From NCBI GenBank assembly GCA_035610365.1, contig CM069434.1:30280238-30344237 (forward strand): a DNA stretch of 64,000 nt. Reading direction: 5' to 3'. Position numbers and translations under genes: made by a program. This document shows, one piece after another, positions 48,001 to 60,797 of the stretch (position 1 is the first letter of the stretch; every line of letters starts with the position of its first letter). Under the pieces are notes generated by a model. That model was not told the origin of the DNA and did not search any database. It saw only the letters and a program-made list of their open reading frames with translations. The DNA is from Aquatica leii (taxonomy: Eukaryota; Arthropoda; Insecta; Coleoptera; Lampyridae).

Positions 48001-51000
48001 TGGAATAGGCGTTTTATCTAGTCGATCGGGCTTTTATATTTTGTCTATCTTTTTTGCCATTTTTTAAATTTTCTCTGAAATAGTATTTGTTCGCGTTTGG
48101 TTTTTTTAAAGAAGACTCTTTCCTCTGCCAATATGTCAATGGGGATTCTTCTTGTCTTTGTACTTATTGTTCGGTATGCTGAGCAAATTCTAAAGATTCA
48201 AATTTGTTGTGGTTTTTTAACAGCTTTTTTTATCTTGTCGATTACATTGGCTTAGAGTTGCCTTTTTGTCTTTTCAGCTCCTTATGTATTGGGCGTAATT
48301 CTTGACAAATTATTTATGCGTGTCAGAGTTTTATTGCTAACAAATTCTATGTGCTTTTTGAATTTTAAATTTTTGTTCAAAATTATCTATAAGTACTTTA
48401 AATTTGCTAAAGGTAACACTACCGTATTGTTCATTTTAAATTTTATTATGTCGGAGTTTATCCTTTTCTTGCCGGTGAGAAAAATAATTTTAGTTTTTTT
48501 CTGGCGCTAAGCTAAGGTATGCCCGTTCCATTCATTTGATTATTCTTTTTAGCGTTGCATTGACATTTTTTCTTAAGTCTCTTTTGTTGCTCGCACAGGC
48601 AAAAACTGCACGTCCTCAGCAAAAGCAATCACCTTGATGTCGCATAAAATCATACATGATATCCTTAAATGTTGGGCCCAGCGCAGATTTTTGCGAGACT
48701 CCCATTGACATCGGTTGTAGTTTTCTTAGCACTTTTATATATCTATTCTCTAGGTAGCTAAACAAGATGTTCACTAGATAGGGAAATAAGTTGTTTTACA
48801 TTAGTTTTTGCCTAATGAACCGTCAGTATTGCTGTATTGAAAGTGTTTTGTACATTTACTGCTATAAGAACTACCAGCTTAGTTGTATTAAAGCTGAGTC
48901 AGTCTTTATCAACCACGATAGCAATGGCGTTCTCTGTTGATCTGCTCTCTGTAAAACCGAACTGGTTATCTTAGAGATTTTTTTTCATGCAACTTTTTTT
49001 TCAGCCGTAGTAAGATTAGTTGCTCTAGCAGTTTTCCAAAAGTGTCTAGTAGACAGATTGGTCTATATCCAGTAACGCTGTTGTGTTTAACTTTTGGGAC
49101 TTTGATGTGTTGATTTATGATATTCAGTACTGTTTTAGGAGATGTTTCTACTGCCAGCTTAAGAATTTTAGGCGGAATATTGTCTAGGCAAGGTTGATTT
49201 TCATTCTATTGACGGCAACCTAAAGCTTTTTTATGCTGACCAACAACTGTCTCATCTACTATTCTATCCCAATTATTAAGTTTGCATTGGGGAACGGTTT
49301 TGCGATTTGTTGTGTAATTATGGCTTTATTTGTTACTGGCCTGCATGCTCTTACGTTTTGAAGAACTATTTGGGTCCTCTACAACTTTATTGCATAACTC
49401 TTTCCATTTTTTCTCTTTGAATTTCTTAATTGCTAATTTCAAATCTTTCCTGTTTGCCTGCAGCTTTTTACCTTCTTCGCGGTTTGACCTCGTGTAAAGT
49501 CTTTTTGCTTGTATGCATTTTTGCCTTAGTTTTTTTATGTCGTCATTCTATTAGTATATTTCTTTTTTGTTTGTGTTTATTTTCTTTTTGCGAAGGCTGA
49601 TATTGCACACATCTATAATGAGTAATAGTAACTGATCCGTCAACTTTAGTTGTCAGAGCCTTTTCAAAATCTTGAAGATGTTTTTATTTATTATTCGTTG
49701 AATTTCATCTTTTGTTTCTATTTACAGCTGTTTATCTTGCTTGAACACTTACAGTTAGATGTTATGTATTCATGGCCACTTAAAGTTTTATCTTCTAAAA
49801 CGCAAGAGTTATGTCAATTACATCCAACTTGCAAGAATGTCTACCCTTCGGTCTGTTTTTTATGAACTTTACAAAAAGGGTTTAGCATTAAAATCAACCG
49901 CTATTTTTAAGTTTTTTCTTGATTTTTGTATTATATTAGTTAGAGATAGTAAGTAGTTTTCGAAACTTCTAGCTTCGCAATTAGTAGGTGTTATATAGCA
50001 GCTTATAATAGTAAAGTTTTTTATTTTTATTTTGATGAAACCTGCTTTTATCTCGACCTTTTCGCAGTTGAGTTTGTTGTTGATTATTAGTATGGCTGAA
50101 TCTTTGTCCGAGTCTGTTACTATTTTCTTTCTTTTCGATTTAGTTAGAGGTTTAGAAATGATAGCCACTTCTATGTTAATTTTTTTGAGAAAGCAATTAG
50201 CAGATCTTGTGCAGCTTTACTTCTACTTAGATTTCTTTGAATTATTCTGATTTGAATCATTTTGCGTTATGTGTTTGTCTTCCATGTTCTTTTTGTTGTT
50301 TGACAGTTCTACGAGTGGGTTTTAGATATTTGTTTGAATGTATTAGACAATGTTGCTTGATGCGAAGTAATAACATTCTGCTGAACTTTCATTGTTTATT
50401 ATTTTGAAACGAATATACACAACGTTTCGATTGCTGAGGTATCTGCAATCGTCATCCACCTGATGACGATTGCAGATACCTCAGCAATCGAAACGTTGTG
50501 TATATTCGTTTTAAAATAATAAACAATGAAAGTTCGGTTTTAGATATCTTTCGTTTTTGCCTTGTGGAATATTAAATCTTGCTCTTTGAATGGTGATTTA
50601 GGTAACATTAGTTTTTTCTATCTTATTGCCTCTTCTAACACCCTGCATTTTAGGGTGCCCATTTGTCGCCAGTCTTGTTGCAGATGGGACATTTATTTTC
50701 TTTATCTTTGCACTCATTTATCTTATGCCCTTCTCTCTCTCATCCATAGCAGTATTTAGATTTGTCTACTTCCTTTTTGCATTGTGATGCTACATGTCCA
50801 TAGAACTAGCAACTGTAGCATTGTGTGACTGAAACTTTCTTTTTTACTCTGGCCATTGTCGAATCTACTGTGATTGTTACGTTTTGTGTGTTTCTTACTT
50901 CAGGTCTTAGTTTTTCTATTTTTAGGACCTCTGGCTCTCTATTAAAAATATTTCGTAATTATTGATAAATTTTGTGCTTATTCGTGATCGCTTCGAGTTG

Positions 51001-54000
51001 TTTTATTTAGAGCACTTTGGTGTTTACGCTCATTTTTCCTACTTGTTTGACTATTGTATTACTTGCACGTTCTGCGATTTTATCCTTCATTTTTGGACTT
51101 TGTCTTTATTTTTGTCCATAACTATTAGTACTTTTACATCGTTCGTACTTCCAACATTTTTTATAATATTTGTTCTCAGTCTCTTAGAGTATTGATTTCA
51201 TCTTTGCTAGTAATGTATTGAAATTCGTGTCTTTTTTCTCAAGTGTGATAGCAGAAGTAGAGAGTTTTTTTCTTCTATTCGTATTGTTTGCAAAAATATT
51301 CATTGTATTTGAGTGAATCGGTTAATATAGATCTATTTGTATGATTGTGTCGCAGAATACGGTTTGTAGCATTTTCTTTAACCTTGCAGTATCTAAGAAC
51401 CATAATTTATAGGTAATTATCTGCGAAATGTTGTCATCAAGTGCAGCACTTCTAGCCAAGTAAAGTTTATTCTATTTTTTTCGTGATTCTCTATCTCGAT
51501 TTTTATTAGGTTTAAAGTTTTTTATATGGTTTCCTTTTCTACCTTTCGTTTGAGTATTTGAATACTATTTGATATTTTACAGATGTCTGGGAATCTATTC
51601 TTGTATTTTTTTAACTGTTTTTCCATTGTTTTATCTAAACTTTTGATTATGATAACGCTACATTCTTCCCCAGTTTTTTTACGAGATTTTTTATATGCGT
51701 GTTGGTTTTATTTCTCCAAGCGAGTGTTGCAATTTTTTTGAACTCTTTAAACGTTTTTGTTTCTCTAACTGTTTTGTTTGGGATTGATTGGTTCCATGTT
51801 CTATGTGTTTGTTTTAATGGTTCTCCCTTGGTTTGTATTGATATTTCCTTTATTTCGCTGTTTGTTTGGGTTCCTACAGACACAGCTACCAACAGTCTCA
51901 ATTTTTGGATTCCCAATTACGTTCTAAACTTTGTCTATCATTATTTGGGACATTATGTTTTTGATGCTCCGATTTGCATATTTTATCTCTCTTTTAATTT
52001 TAGAATCTTTTGTGACAATTTGGTCTAGTTTTTTGTTGCTAAATTCAATCTCTTTATTAGTTTTTTCAATTTAATAACTAACTTACTTGTATTTATATTA
52101 TCTTTCCGTTTGTTACCGGTATCACAAATCCTTTTTCTTTTAATAGATCCATTGCTTTCATAACCCCAAGTTAAGTCTACGTATGTCATATTATTGTTTG
52201 ATGAGGTTGTTTGCAATTTATTACATATATCAGAACAAGATAAATTAGCGTTCTTGTTTTTTAAACGGTTGTCTGGAGTTGAGGAGCTAAAGAGCTCTGT
52301 AGCTCATTCTTTATATTTATTTTATGGGATTTCAGCATTCTCACGCACTTCTACTTCTTTGTTCTTCCTAGTATAGCATTCGAGGCTTGGCGTCCACATT
52401 GGGTTTTTATACAATTGCCGTATAACGATAGCAAGGAAGCTTGTTTGAGATCCGCCTCCTAATTAATCAACATTACATCTCTAGTTTTGTCAACCATTTT
52501 CTTAAGGTTTTTTCTTTAATCGCACCCTTTGGTCCGCGCTGGGTATTTTATTTTTCCATTAGCCTGCAGCAAGCTGAGAGCCTTTCCCTTATTCGCCACA
52601 TAGACACGCCTTTGGGAGCAGTGAGTATCTCCACCAGAAAACACATTTATTTAACAATACATTAACTTGTGCTTTGTTTATTCTTCAGTTGGTTGAAAAA
52701 CTTTAAATTTTTTATTTTTTGTCATAATTCGAGATTGCTTGACTAATAGTTGCTAATACCTTAAACATTTTTTATAGTAGTAATTCATATTTTTTATTTC
52801 TGTTGAAATTAATAAAGAGTAAATATTTAATTTCAGTATTTAAAGATTATGTGCATTTTTCATTTTTTAATAACATTGTTAAATAAATTATTGTTGCTTG
52901 TGTGTGTCTAAATAAAATTATTAATTGATCAAAGTTTTCTACTTGTAATTTTTATTAGTTAAACTTTTTGTTTAATTTTTTATCAGACGTTGAGAATTCA
53001 AAGTTTTATCAACAAAAATTGATTATTTAATTTTTTATAGTTTAATTTAAAAAAATTAAGTTTTGTAATTAAAATGAAAAAACTTTAAAGTAAAGTAAAT
53101 CTACAAAAAACTTAACAAACATAAACATATAAAAAAAATTAAAATTAAACATTGATTTAATTACAAATATAATAAAAATAAGCATTAGTTGTTGTAATTA
53201 AAATATTCATAATTTAATTATATAATTTATTTTAGATTCACATCAAATTTAAACAAACAGCAGACCGATGTTACAAGTTCCTTAGAACCTCTTCCACTTA
53301 ATCGAAGAGATACTGTTACCGAAAACAAAAGAAAACGATGTGAAAACTGTAGAAATTTAAGAAGATGCAAAGTTCATCAAAAGTGCGAAATATGTAACGT
53401 TGCTTGTAAAGATGTTCAACTAGATACACTTCAAACACCTGTAATTGAAGATGCGCCCGAAGACGTTGTTACGGATAACAACTATACAAACACACAACTA
53501 ACTAACGATTCGTCATCAAATTCCGACAGATTTTATACTGTTGAAAACATAGGAGCAGGACCAAAGCATAATATGTTAGCTAGAATTTTAAATATTCCGA
53601 AGAACGACGACTTAGGTAACTTAGTAGTCATGGAACAACTTAAAGAAGATTCAAATACAAACGAATCTCCTGTAATAATTGATACAGCCAACGTTTTTAA
53701 AAACAATAATGCGGTACCTGATTTAAATGCAGAAATAATTCAAGTTGATAATGAACATACACAAGTAGATCCAGAATTACGGACGAAAATTGAAAAAGAA
53801 GTTAATATGGCAGTTGAAGAAAAGAAGCGATTAATGAATGATTCAAAATTGACTAAAGATGAATTGGGTAAAATTGTTAGTCACGCTAAAACTATGGTAA
53901 GTTGAAATATATATTAGATAAAATCTGTTTGCTAACTTTTGTTGTAGTTTAATAGAAAATCTAACAGAGAAGGTTTGCTCAACTTACGTTCTCGGAGTAT

Positions 54001-56139
54001 TTTAAATAAAGATAACCACGACCAATCAAATGAAAGTAAGCAAAACGTTGATACATCTAAAGAGAAACCTTTACTAGGACAAAAGCATCTTGCAAACAGA
54101 AGCTTACTTAAAGGGAAACCTTTTAGCATCGGACAACGGAGGAAACTAAACGAAAAGAACGAATCAAATGTCACAAGCTCTATTTCTGCAGAGGTAAACA
54201 TATATTTATAAATTATAGTATTTTATTTCAATATTTTTAGAATGCTTCTGGTCAACTCAATCATCAGTTAGAATCAGAAGAAATTAAAGTACCTAAAGTA
54301 CATAAAAACGAAAATAACAGTAATGAAACAACAAGCATCACAAGACAGTTTAAAGAATTAAGTAATAATCAAGATTCTAAAGAAGTTGATGCAGACGATG
54401 TATTACAATTAAAACAAAGAAATAACAATGAACATACGTTAACGCCTGAAAAATTTAGTGCAATATTAAAAAGTTTAGAAGAAAAAGTGGAAGGTATTGC
54501 AGATTTAGTTAGAAAAACTTGTCGCCAACCAATTACAACTAATTCTGAGGCAAAGAGCAATAATTCACCTATATTAAAAAAACAAGCTTCTGAATCACTG
54601 ATCGAAGAAGAAGCTCAAGCAGATGAAAAACTACCACAAAAAGGTGAAACTGCTTTTCAAAACAAATTAATAGATTTAGGTGATAAATCAACAAATACAG
54701 ACGATAAGGTGTTTTTAGATGATAATTTAGATGCTACTGCTATAAGTAACAACGATGAAGACGAACCATTAAAAACTGTATTTGACGATTCTTTACAAAA
54801 ATCTCCCACAGTTACAACAAATTCTAGATTTAACAATGACGGTATAGATGCAGAACCAAATTTGACCACTGAAAATGAAGAATCGCAAAAAGAATTGCCC
54901 ATTGAATCTAAATTAGATTTGAAAAGCGAAAATGTAAAAGAAATAGACGAAAAAAAACTATCTTCAAAAGAATTAAATGTAACAGACTTAAATGACGATA
55001 TTCCAAGTTCTAAATCTATTCGAGAAGAAGAAGACAAAGTGATGTCAGATGAAAATGGTGATGATAAAATTAATGAAAAAAAAATTGTTCATAAAGATAC
55101 TAAAGGGACAAATGCAGTGAAACCACTTAATATCCTAAACGATAAACCATTAAAAAACAATTTTAGAAACAAAGATGAAAGTAGATTGCCGATACAGAAA
55201 CATAAACACTTTATGCACGAACCTCATCAACCACCTGATATAGGACAATTATTTGATAGGTCGGCTGCCCATGAAAATCCTCATCACTTTTTAGTAGATC
55301 CAATATCTGCTTTAAATGAACAAAATGATGAATCTCTACTAGATAATGAAGCAGATAATGCACGAACTAATCTCAACAATAACGATTTAAGTATTTTACA
55401 AAATGATAATCTTTTGAAAAATACTGAACACGACACAACTGCTCTACCGTTGTTAGAACAACGATTTGCAGAAAACGCTGAGAAAAGTAAAGATAATAAA
55501 CACGAACATAAATTACCAGCTGATTTAAACGAAACTGAACGTGATGTTGAAGAAGATAATATTCTCAACAATTCTAATTTGTTTAGTGTTATAGGAAAGA
55601 TAATACCACAGGATGCAAAATCTAGCGATAAGGTTATGTTTGTAGGTAACAGCTTGCAGCTTCCTTTAAATATGAAGAAGGATTCAGATGGATCGTACCA
55701 GGTATCAGTTGATCTTAAAAAATTATGCCCGTCTTGTAACAACGGTATGTGTGATGCTAAATCAACTTCAGTTAAAAACAACATAGATGATAGAAAACTG
55801 TTGCATAAAATTAAAAAACGTGATGTGCCAAAACCAGATGCTTTTAGTGATGCTTTTACAAATACACATAAGAAAAGAAAACCATTTCCAATCGAAAAAA
55901 AGAAATTAATAAAAATAAAGCGTTCCATAGGCTCCAGTTTAAAACTAAATAATTCCACTACTTATAAATTACTAAACAGTCTTTTAAACGACAGTATTAA
56001 TAACCCAAACACACTTCAAAAATACAGTAATTATCAAAACAAAATAGACAAACAGAATATTGATATTACTCAAGAGAGAATTAACTTGGTAAATAATGTG
56101 TTAACTTGGTGGAAAACTTTTATAGAAGATCAAGTATAA
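45067..56139 (+). CDS. large probable secreted, charged low-complexity protein with two Cys clusters; function unknown
   Basis: Four exons: 45067-45152, 53236-53896, 53948-54193 and 54241-56139. GT/AG borders and phases (2, 0, 0) agree, giving ~963 aa. Residues 1-~18 (MKLLLIVSLICVYVDGAPS) are a signal peptide. A basic Cys cluster follows at 64-86 (spacing C-x2-C-x5-C-x5-C-x2-C-x3-C, preceded by KRKR). A second small cluster, CPSCNNGMC, lies at 827-835. Between and after them the chain is rich in Asp, Glu, Asn, Lys and Ser, probably disordered, with N-glycosylation sequons and dibasic sites (e.g. KKRD, KIKR). I do not recognise the family. Secretion is inferred from the signal peptide. Exon 1 is joined to exon 2 across an 8.1-kb intron only by phase and splice-site fit, so an extra small exon is possible. 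The long last exon is certain. Confidence 0.75.
45153..47785 (+). other. first part of intron 1 of the large gene, before the LINE
   Basis: AT-rich intron sequence. At 46033-46282 open frames of ~76-79 codons overlap on both strands in a GC-richer patch. Neither has a recognised domain, so it may be an old transposon piece. Confidence 0.4.
47790..52660 (-). mobile_element. R1-like LINE, nearly full length but decayed, antisense in intron 1
   Basis: From high to low coordinates the antisense strand shows the R1 layout. ORF1 is Lys/Thr/Asn-rich (52216-51647). Near 50835-50660 come zinc knuckles, CYSC...YGHVASQC, a second GHKINEC unit and CPIC. The EN domain follows (IKNFTIISCYITPTN and VDFNAKP at 50168-49869). 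RT includes GYRPICLLDTFGKLLEQLIL near 49050 and an FAEDV version of the Y/FADD box near 48630. The C-terminal zinc motif LCHEKEDTPKHLLFEC lies near 47850. Many stops and frameshifts make it inactive. Three gag knuckles plus the CCHC after RT fit R1-clade rather than Jockey elements. It lies in an intron of the host gene on the opposite strand and is itself interrupted by the palindrome at 50383-50535. Confidence 0.78.
50383..50535. repeat. near-perfect 74-bp palindrome carrying hammerhead-like cores on both strands
   Basis: Arms 50383-50456 and 50462-50535 are inverse copies with a single mismatch and a 5-base spacer. On the + strand 50460-50495 reads CTGATGA, stem CGATTGC (50467-50473), a 10-base loop, stem GCAATCG (50484-50490), then AAACG. 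The palindrome duplicates this core on the - strand, lacking only the few central bases. It is inserted between the EN and zinc-knuckle regions of the R1-like LINE. The sole mismatch suggests it is younger than the host LINE. Confidence 0.85.
52665..53235 (+). other. last part of intron 1 of the large gene
   Basis: Extremely AT-rich sequence without elements, ending at a TTTATTTTAG acceptor at 53235. Confidence 0.6.
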
Positions 56140-56198
56140 ATAATTAAGTTTTTTATTTTTGTACTTTTGTATTACGTTTTATTAAAAATATAGATTAC

Positions 56199-56204
56199 AA
56201 TAAA
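56199..56204 (+). terminator. polyadenylation signal of the large gene
   Basis: AATAAA about 60 bp after the TAA at 56137-56139. It is the first canonical signal downstream. Confidence 0.65.
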
Positions 56205-56959
56205 CTGTTTCATAGTTGTTTGTAAATATCGAAACCTAAAGCAAGATAAAGTTTTTTAATATAATAACACATTGTATTTGTTTATTGATTCGTAAGTGGT
56301 AACTAATTGCAAACATATGAGCAGTTTAGGTACAAATAGTGAAAACTAGTAATTCTTTTTTCTTTTCTTGTTGTAACAAAATAGAACGTACTGTGCTGTA
56401 CAAATTGTTACTTAGCTTAAACTCGTACAAAGTATGAGAGCTGTGCTTAATAATTAAGAATGTGTTTACATAAAATAAAAATAAAGTTTTAATGCCAGTT
56501 ATACACGTAACGATATGCTTGTGCAAGATTAGACTAGCATAAATATACAGTAAGATGTGTTGCAAAATTTTTAAGCAAATGGTTGGATCTGTGTAAGTTT
56601 AAGAAATTTTCAATTTTCAATTCCGAAACTTGTGCAAGATTATTTGAACGTGTGTAGCATGAGCTGTTCGAAGATTTAGTGTTGTCCTAGTTGTCTGCTA
56701 GTATACACGTCTTACGTTTAGTTTAGCGCCAAACTTAGTGAGACACGTAGAGTTTGAGAAAACCTAATTCATACATAAGTACATAAATGAACCGTGCTTA
56801 TGGCAAAAAAAAAGACTACCACAATAGAAATAAAAAAGGAATTTAATTGATCTGTATGAAAAAATAGAACCAAATGCCAACCGACGTGTGATAGATAAAT
56901 AAATGAATGATCTACGTAGCCACTACCGGAAAGAAAAAAGATCTTACAAAATTTTTTTG

Positions 56960-59490
56960 GCAACTTAATTGCAAGCGACTAACTCAGTTGTATCGGCAAG
57001 CGCACCGCAAGTCTCGGTGTGCTAATTTTACTCTAAATTAAAAAGGCATCAAAACATGTAAATATCACACAAAACAAATCTTCTTTAAATCTGTTTATCA
57101 CTAAAAGAAGCAAATTGACAAAACACAATTTCTAACAACAGAAAAAGAAGTAGACCAATAACAATTATAAATAATATGGTAATATCATTGCTATAATAGC
57201 AATGTAAACCTTTTCGTTTAGGCAACCCACCACACAACTAATTATATTCAATGGCTAACAAACCCAAGCAACATTTTGTAACCGTGGTTACGTTGAAACC
57301 AGTTGCAAATTAGTAACATTAGCACCTTGGTAAATAAACCGTTGCAGCAACGTAGCAGCAACTTTCGTAATTTACTGAGGTTTCAAATCTATTACAGAAA
57401 TAACCATTTTACAACTATGGTTATAACTAAGTTTTTCTTACACCCTTATGTAACTACAGTGTCAATTTAGTGGCATTAAAACCTTCATTTCGGTGTCGAG
57501 TGTAACAGTCTTGAAACTATGGTTACAAGTGTGAATTTCTAAAACTACACTACAGTGTTAATCTATACGTTCAAACAGCAACAGAAGAAGTGCATTTTAC
57601 GAGATTTTTATAAGACACACATAGTCCATTATCATTATCCAATAAACAGTACCGAAAGTGTTTCTAATTCAAAACTACGTAAGTACAATTATTGGTATAT
57701 TATATTACTATAATTTTAATCGTGCATTTAAACTACTGTTTCTAATTTAATCAACGTTGAAGAATTAGTTGCCAATTATAAGTAAGCAAATTTTAAATTG
57801 ATTTTATTTTCTTCTAGGATAAAATAGAATTTGATTGCAAGGACATTACAATATTACACACAGTGATCAGAACGTGTAAATTAGATAGCCATTGCAAACA
57901 CCTATAATCTTTAAAAAAACCAGTCGAGATTATGATCATTGAACCGATTATAATTGCACATGTGCATTTGTAGCCTAATACAAATATTTAACTAAGAATT
58001 ACGTAGACGCATTAAACTATAACATCTGAGGGATATCTTAATCCGCCATGGTCTTTTAACACAAAGACATTTTTCTCTTAACAAAATTTATGCATTTACT
58101 ATTTACAAAATTTATAAATAATAGACATAATCCGCTTTTCTTGAAAATTTGCAGTAAAAACCTGTTTACTGGTACCTACCTGCAACAGATGTAAAAATTC
58201 TTTTAGGTATTATATCTTTTTTGTTTGAATTTAGTTCTATAAGAAACTATAAAAATTTAAATAATGTACATTCATTATAACTTTTTATATATCTGTATCT
58301 TTTTATTAATATATTTTTATCTCTACTTTTCTTTTAATCTTTATGATGCAGTTAGTAACTAAAATCTGGGATAAGTTGCTTAACAAAGCGGTTATAAAGT
58401 AGTTTCAAATAATAGTAATAAGCATGTTTTCAAAACAGTTACATAGCAGTTGCTGTAAACGGTAACTACAATGTTACAAATCAATTACAAAACCGTGATG
58501 ATAAACCATTACAGAAACGATTCAAAATAGGTAAACATGATTTGTAAAAAACCGTTATAGCAACGCTGCAAAACAGTTACAAAGTAGTAATTGCAACGGT
58601 TTCAGACACGTTGTAAAACGGTTATAATATTACTGCAGTTGCCTTGCAACTGACCAAATCCGGTATTGACAACGTGTCAGGAAAGACTCAGCAACTATTC
58701 TGTAACTAAATATTCTACTGAAACCATAGTTGCAAGAGAGTTTTACAACCGTTTTGTAACTGATTTTTGCTACTTGGGAATGTTATAATTAAATAATTTT
58801 AATTTAAATATAATTATTATTTGATCAAACTACCTCGTATACTAGGCAGTCGCAAAATAAGTCAACAATTTACAATAATAATAAATCGCAAAAAAGTAAA
58901 ACATGAGTACAAAAGATTACCAAACCGACAATTCTTTGTCAATGGTAGTGACTTTATCTGATTTAAAACAAAAACTATGCGTGGTATATAAGCTTATGTA
59001 CGATTGCTAATGTTATTTTGCCTTTTGCTATGACTGCGTTCAAATGATCAAAGAAACTTGACGGATGTCACGTTAACGTACTCAACGACAAGTAATGTGC
59101 ATAAAATAATCTAACGTAGTAATACAATACTGACACAGGTGTAAGTCTTCTCTCGTCTTTTCTGATTACATTAATCGAGGTGGACTCCACAGGTTACATG
59201 CATATCCCGAAAACAGCCGGGTACAAAAACCAGCATGGTAATCCCTTAAAACTTTTATGAACGTCGCGTAATTAATTACCCCAAAACGCCAAATTCGTAT
59301 TTCGTAGCACATCCGATGTCTTGAAATAACACCTAGGTACACAAACCTTTAACAGCGGTAACGAGCGAGGAAGATAGTCGTTAATTGTTGTAACGCGTTT
59401 ATTCTAACTCGTAAAGTGAAATGGCAATGAGTAGCGTTTTTGGACAGTGCAACCGTTAATTCTAATTTGGAAATAATATTTTTAATGAAC
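56960..59490 (-). repeat. 3' LTR of the Gypsy element, split by a nested insertion
   Basis: With the insertion 57263-58778 removed, this is ~1.0 kb and aligns with the solo copy at 24650-25765 over most of its length. The inner border, next to the AACCAACTCAAGAAG sequence at ~59493, is estimated from where similarity to the solo copy ends. Confidence 0.6.
57263..58778. mobile_element. 1.5-kb nested DNA-transposon-like insertion with CCCAAGYARCA ends
   Basis: The solo LTR at 24.65 kb supplies the empty site. There GCTAACAAATATTATAA is continuous, whereas here GCTAACAAA is followed by CCCAAGCAACA... and the sequence resumes after ...TGCTACTTGGG at AATGTTATAATT, implying a duplication of about 2 bp (AA). 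The ends are inverse copies over the first 11 bases. The interior is full of diverged GTTACAAA, CCGTT and GTAACCG units on both strands near the two ends, like a foldback element with subterminal repeats. No coding frame was found. Confidence 0.75.
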
Positions 59491-60797
59491 CAACTCAAGA
59501 AGAAACGTAAACGATAGAGGTTTTCTCAGTTCTCTAAGTATAACCGACCGGATGTGTCCTAAAAGTTGTATGAAGCGGAATGATACTTCCAAGAACCAAA
59601 GAAACCTCAACCAAGAAAAAAAGTATAAAAAACGCACTCTTTATAATGTCGACAAAATCGAAACGCTAACAGGAAAACAACACAGTATTACAGACCTTAC
59701 CGAGCGAAAATGTAGAGAAAATCAAAAAAAAAGAAGAGATATAAAAAAGAAAGAAGTTTAGACCACGGCCAAGAAAAACGCTTTAAAACTCTTTAAAACA
59801 CCAGCTTTCAGATGTAAAATCCACATTGAATATAAATCCTAAAAAAAGACAAAGGTACTAGAACGAGATCAAATGCAGTAAGAAACAACAAGGGAAGAGG
59901 GGAGAACCCATTTACACTATTTTTGGAGAGAGATATAATGCTGTATAGTCGTCCAAAGACGGTATGATATCCATCCCAAAAATAGAAACAAAACCAACAT
60001 AATATTAACTAACTAAAAGCTCCAAACCTACTAAATTCAGAAAAAGAAATCAAAATTATGGAAAGTCCAAACAAGACCGTTAAGTACCAAAACTAAAACT
60101 AACAATAAAATATCACTATTAAGAAATCTGGTTACAGTCGACAAAAGTCGTGCTACTCTAAATGATTAAAGAAATTAACTAGCAATCCGATCAGTCACCA
60201 CTCTTCGAGCCAATGACTAGAGTGATCAAACAAAAGAAACCTAGTTCTCCACTATGAATTCATTTATCCACAATAGATACCAACGACGGACAACATTATA
60301 GTTAGTCGTAGAAACTAAAAGAACCAAAAAAGTCAAACTAAATCAAAAGCAAAGTTATTGGTTCAAAGAAGCCACAGATGATCTAAAATGTAGTTTACGC
60401 CGGCGAGGATATAATAACTACACGTTGACAGACCGATGGTTTAAGATTCGTAGCATGCCAGTTACCCACGGATTGACCAGTAGTTGTGACTAACTCATAC
60501 GTCCAAGAAGATTTAAAAATTAATAGTCTTAGGAATTTAGGTGCTTACTTGACATTAAAATGCTTAGTGGCGTCAGAAAACGTATAGGTATGTTGCCATA
60601 CCGAATCTCTAACTGCATATCGTACATGTCGACGACGAAGATTATTTGTATTTTGCGTTTTCGTGTACGATATAGAAAATTATTTTAAAACGTGCGTACG
60701 AATAGCTTCATAGTGACATAATAAACGAGTAACCATAGTTTCCGAACTAAGACATCAGAAAAAGATAGACCGAAGAAATTTTCTGAAAGACCAAAAC

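Noticed and set aside
55284-55958. 224-codon antisense frame opposite the last exon of the large gene
   Set aside because: It is the mirror of an AT-rich, Asn/Lys/Asp-rich exon with splice- and phase-supported coding on the + strand. Its Ser/Leu/Phe composition is the expected shadow.
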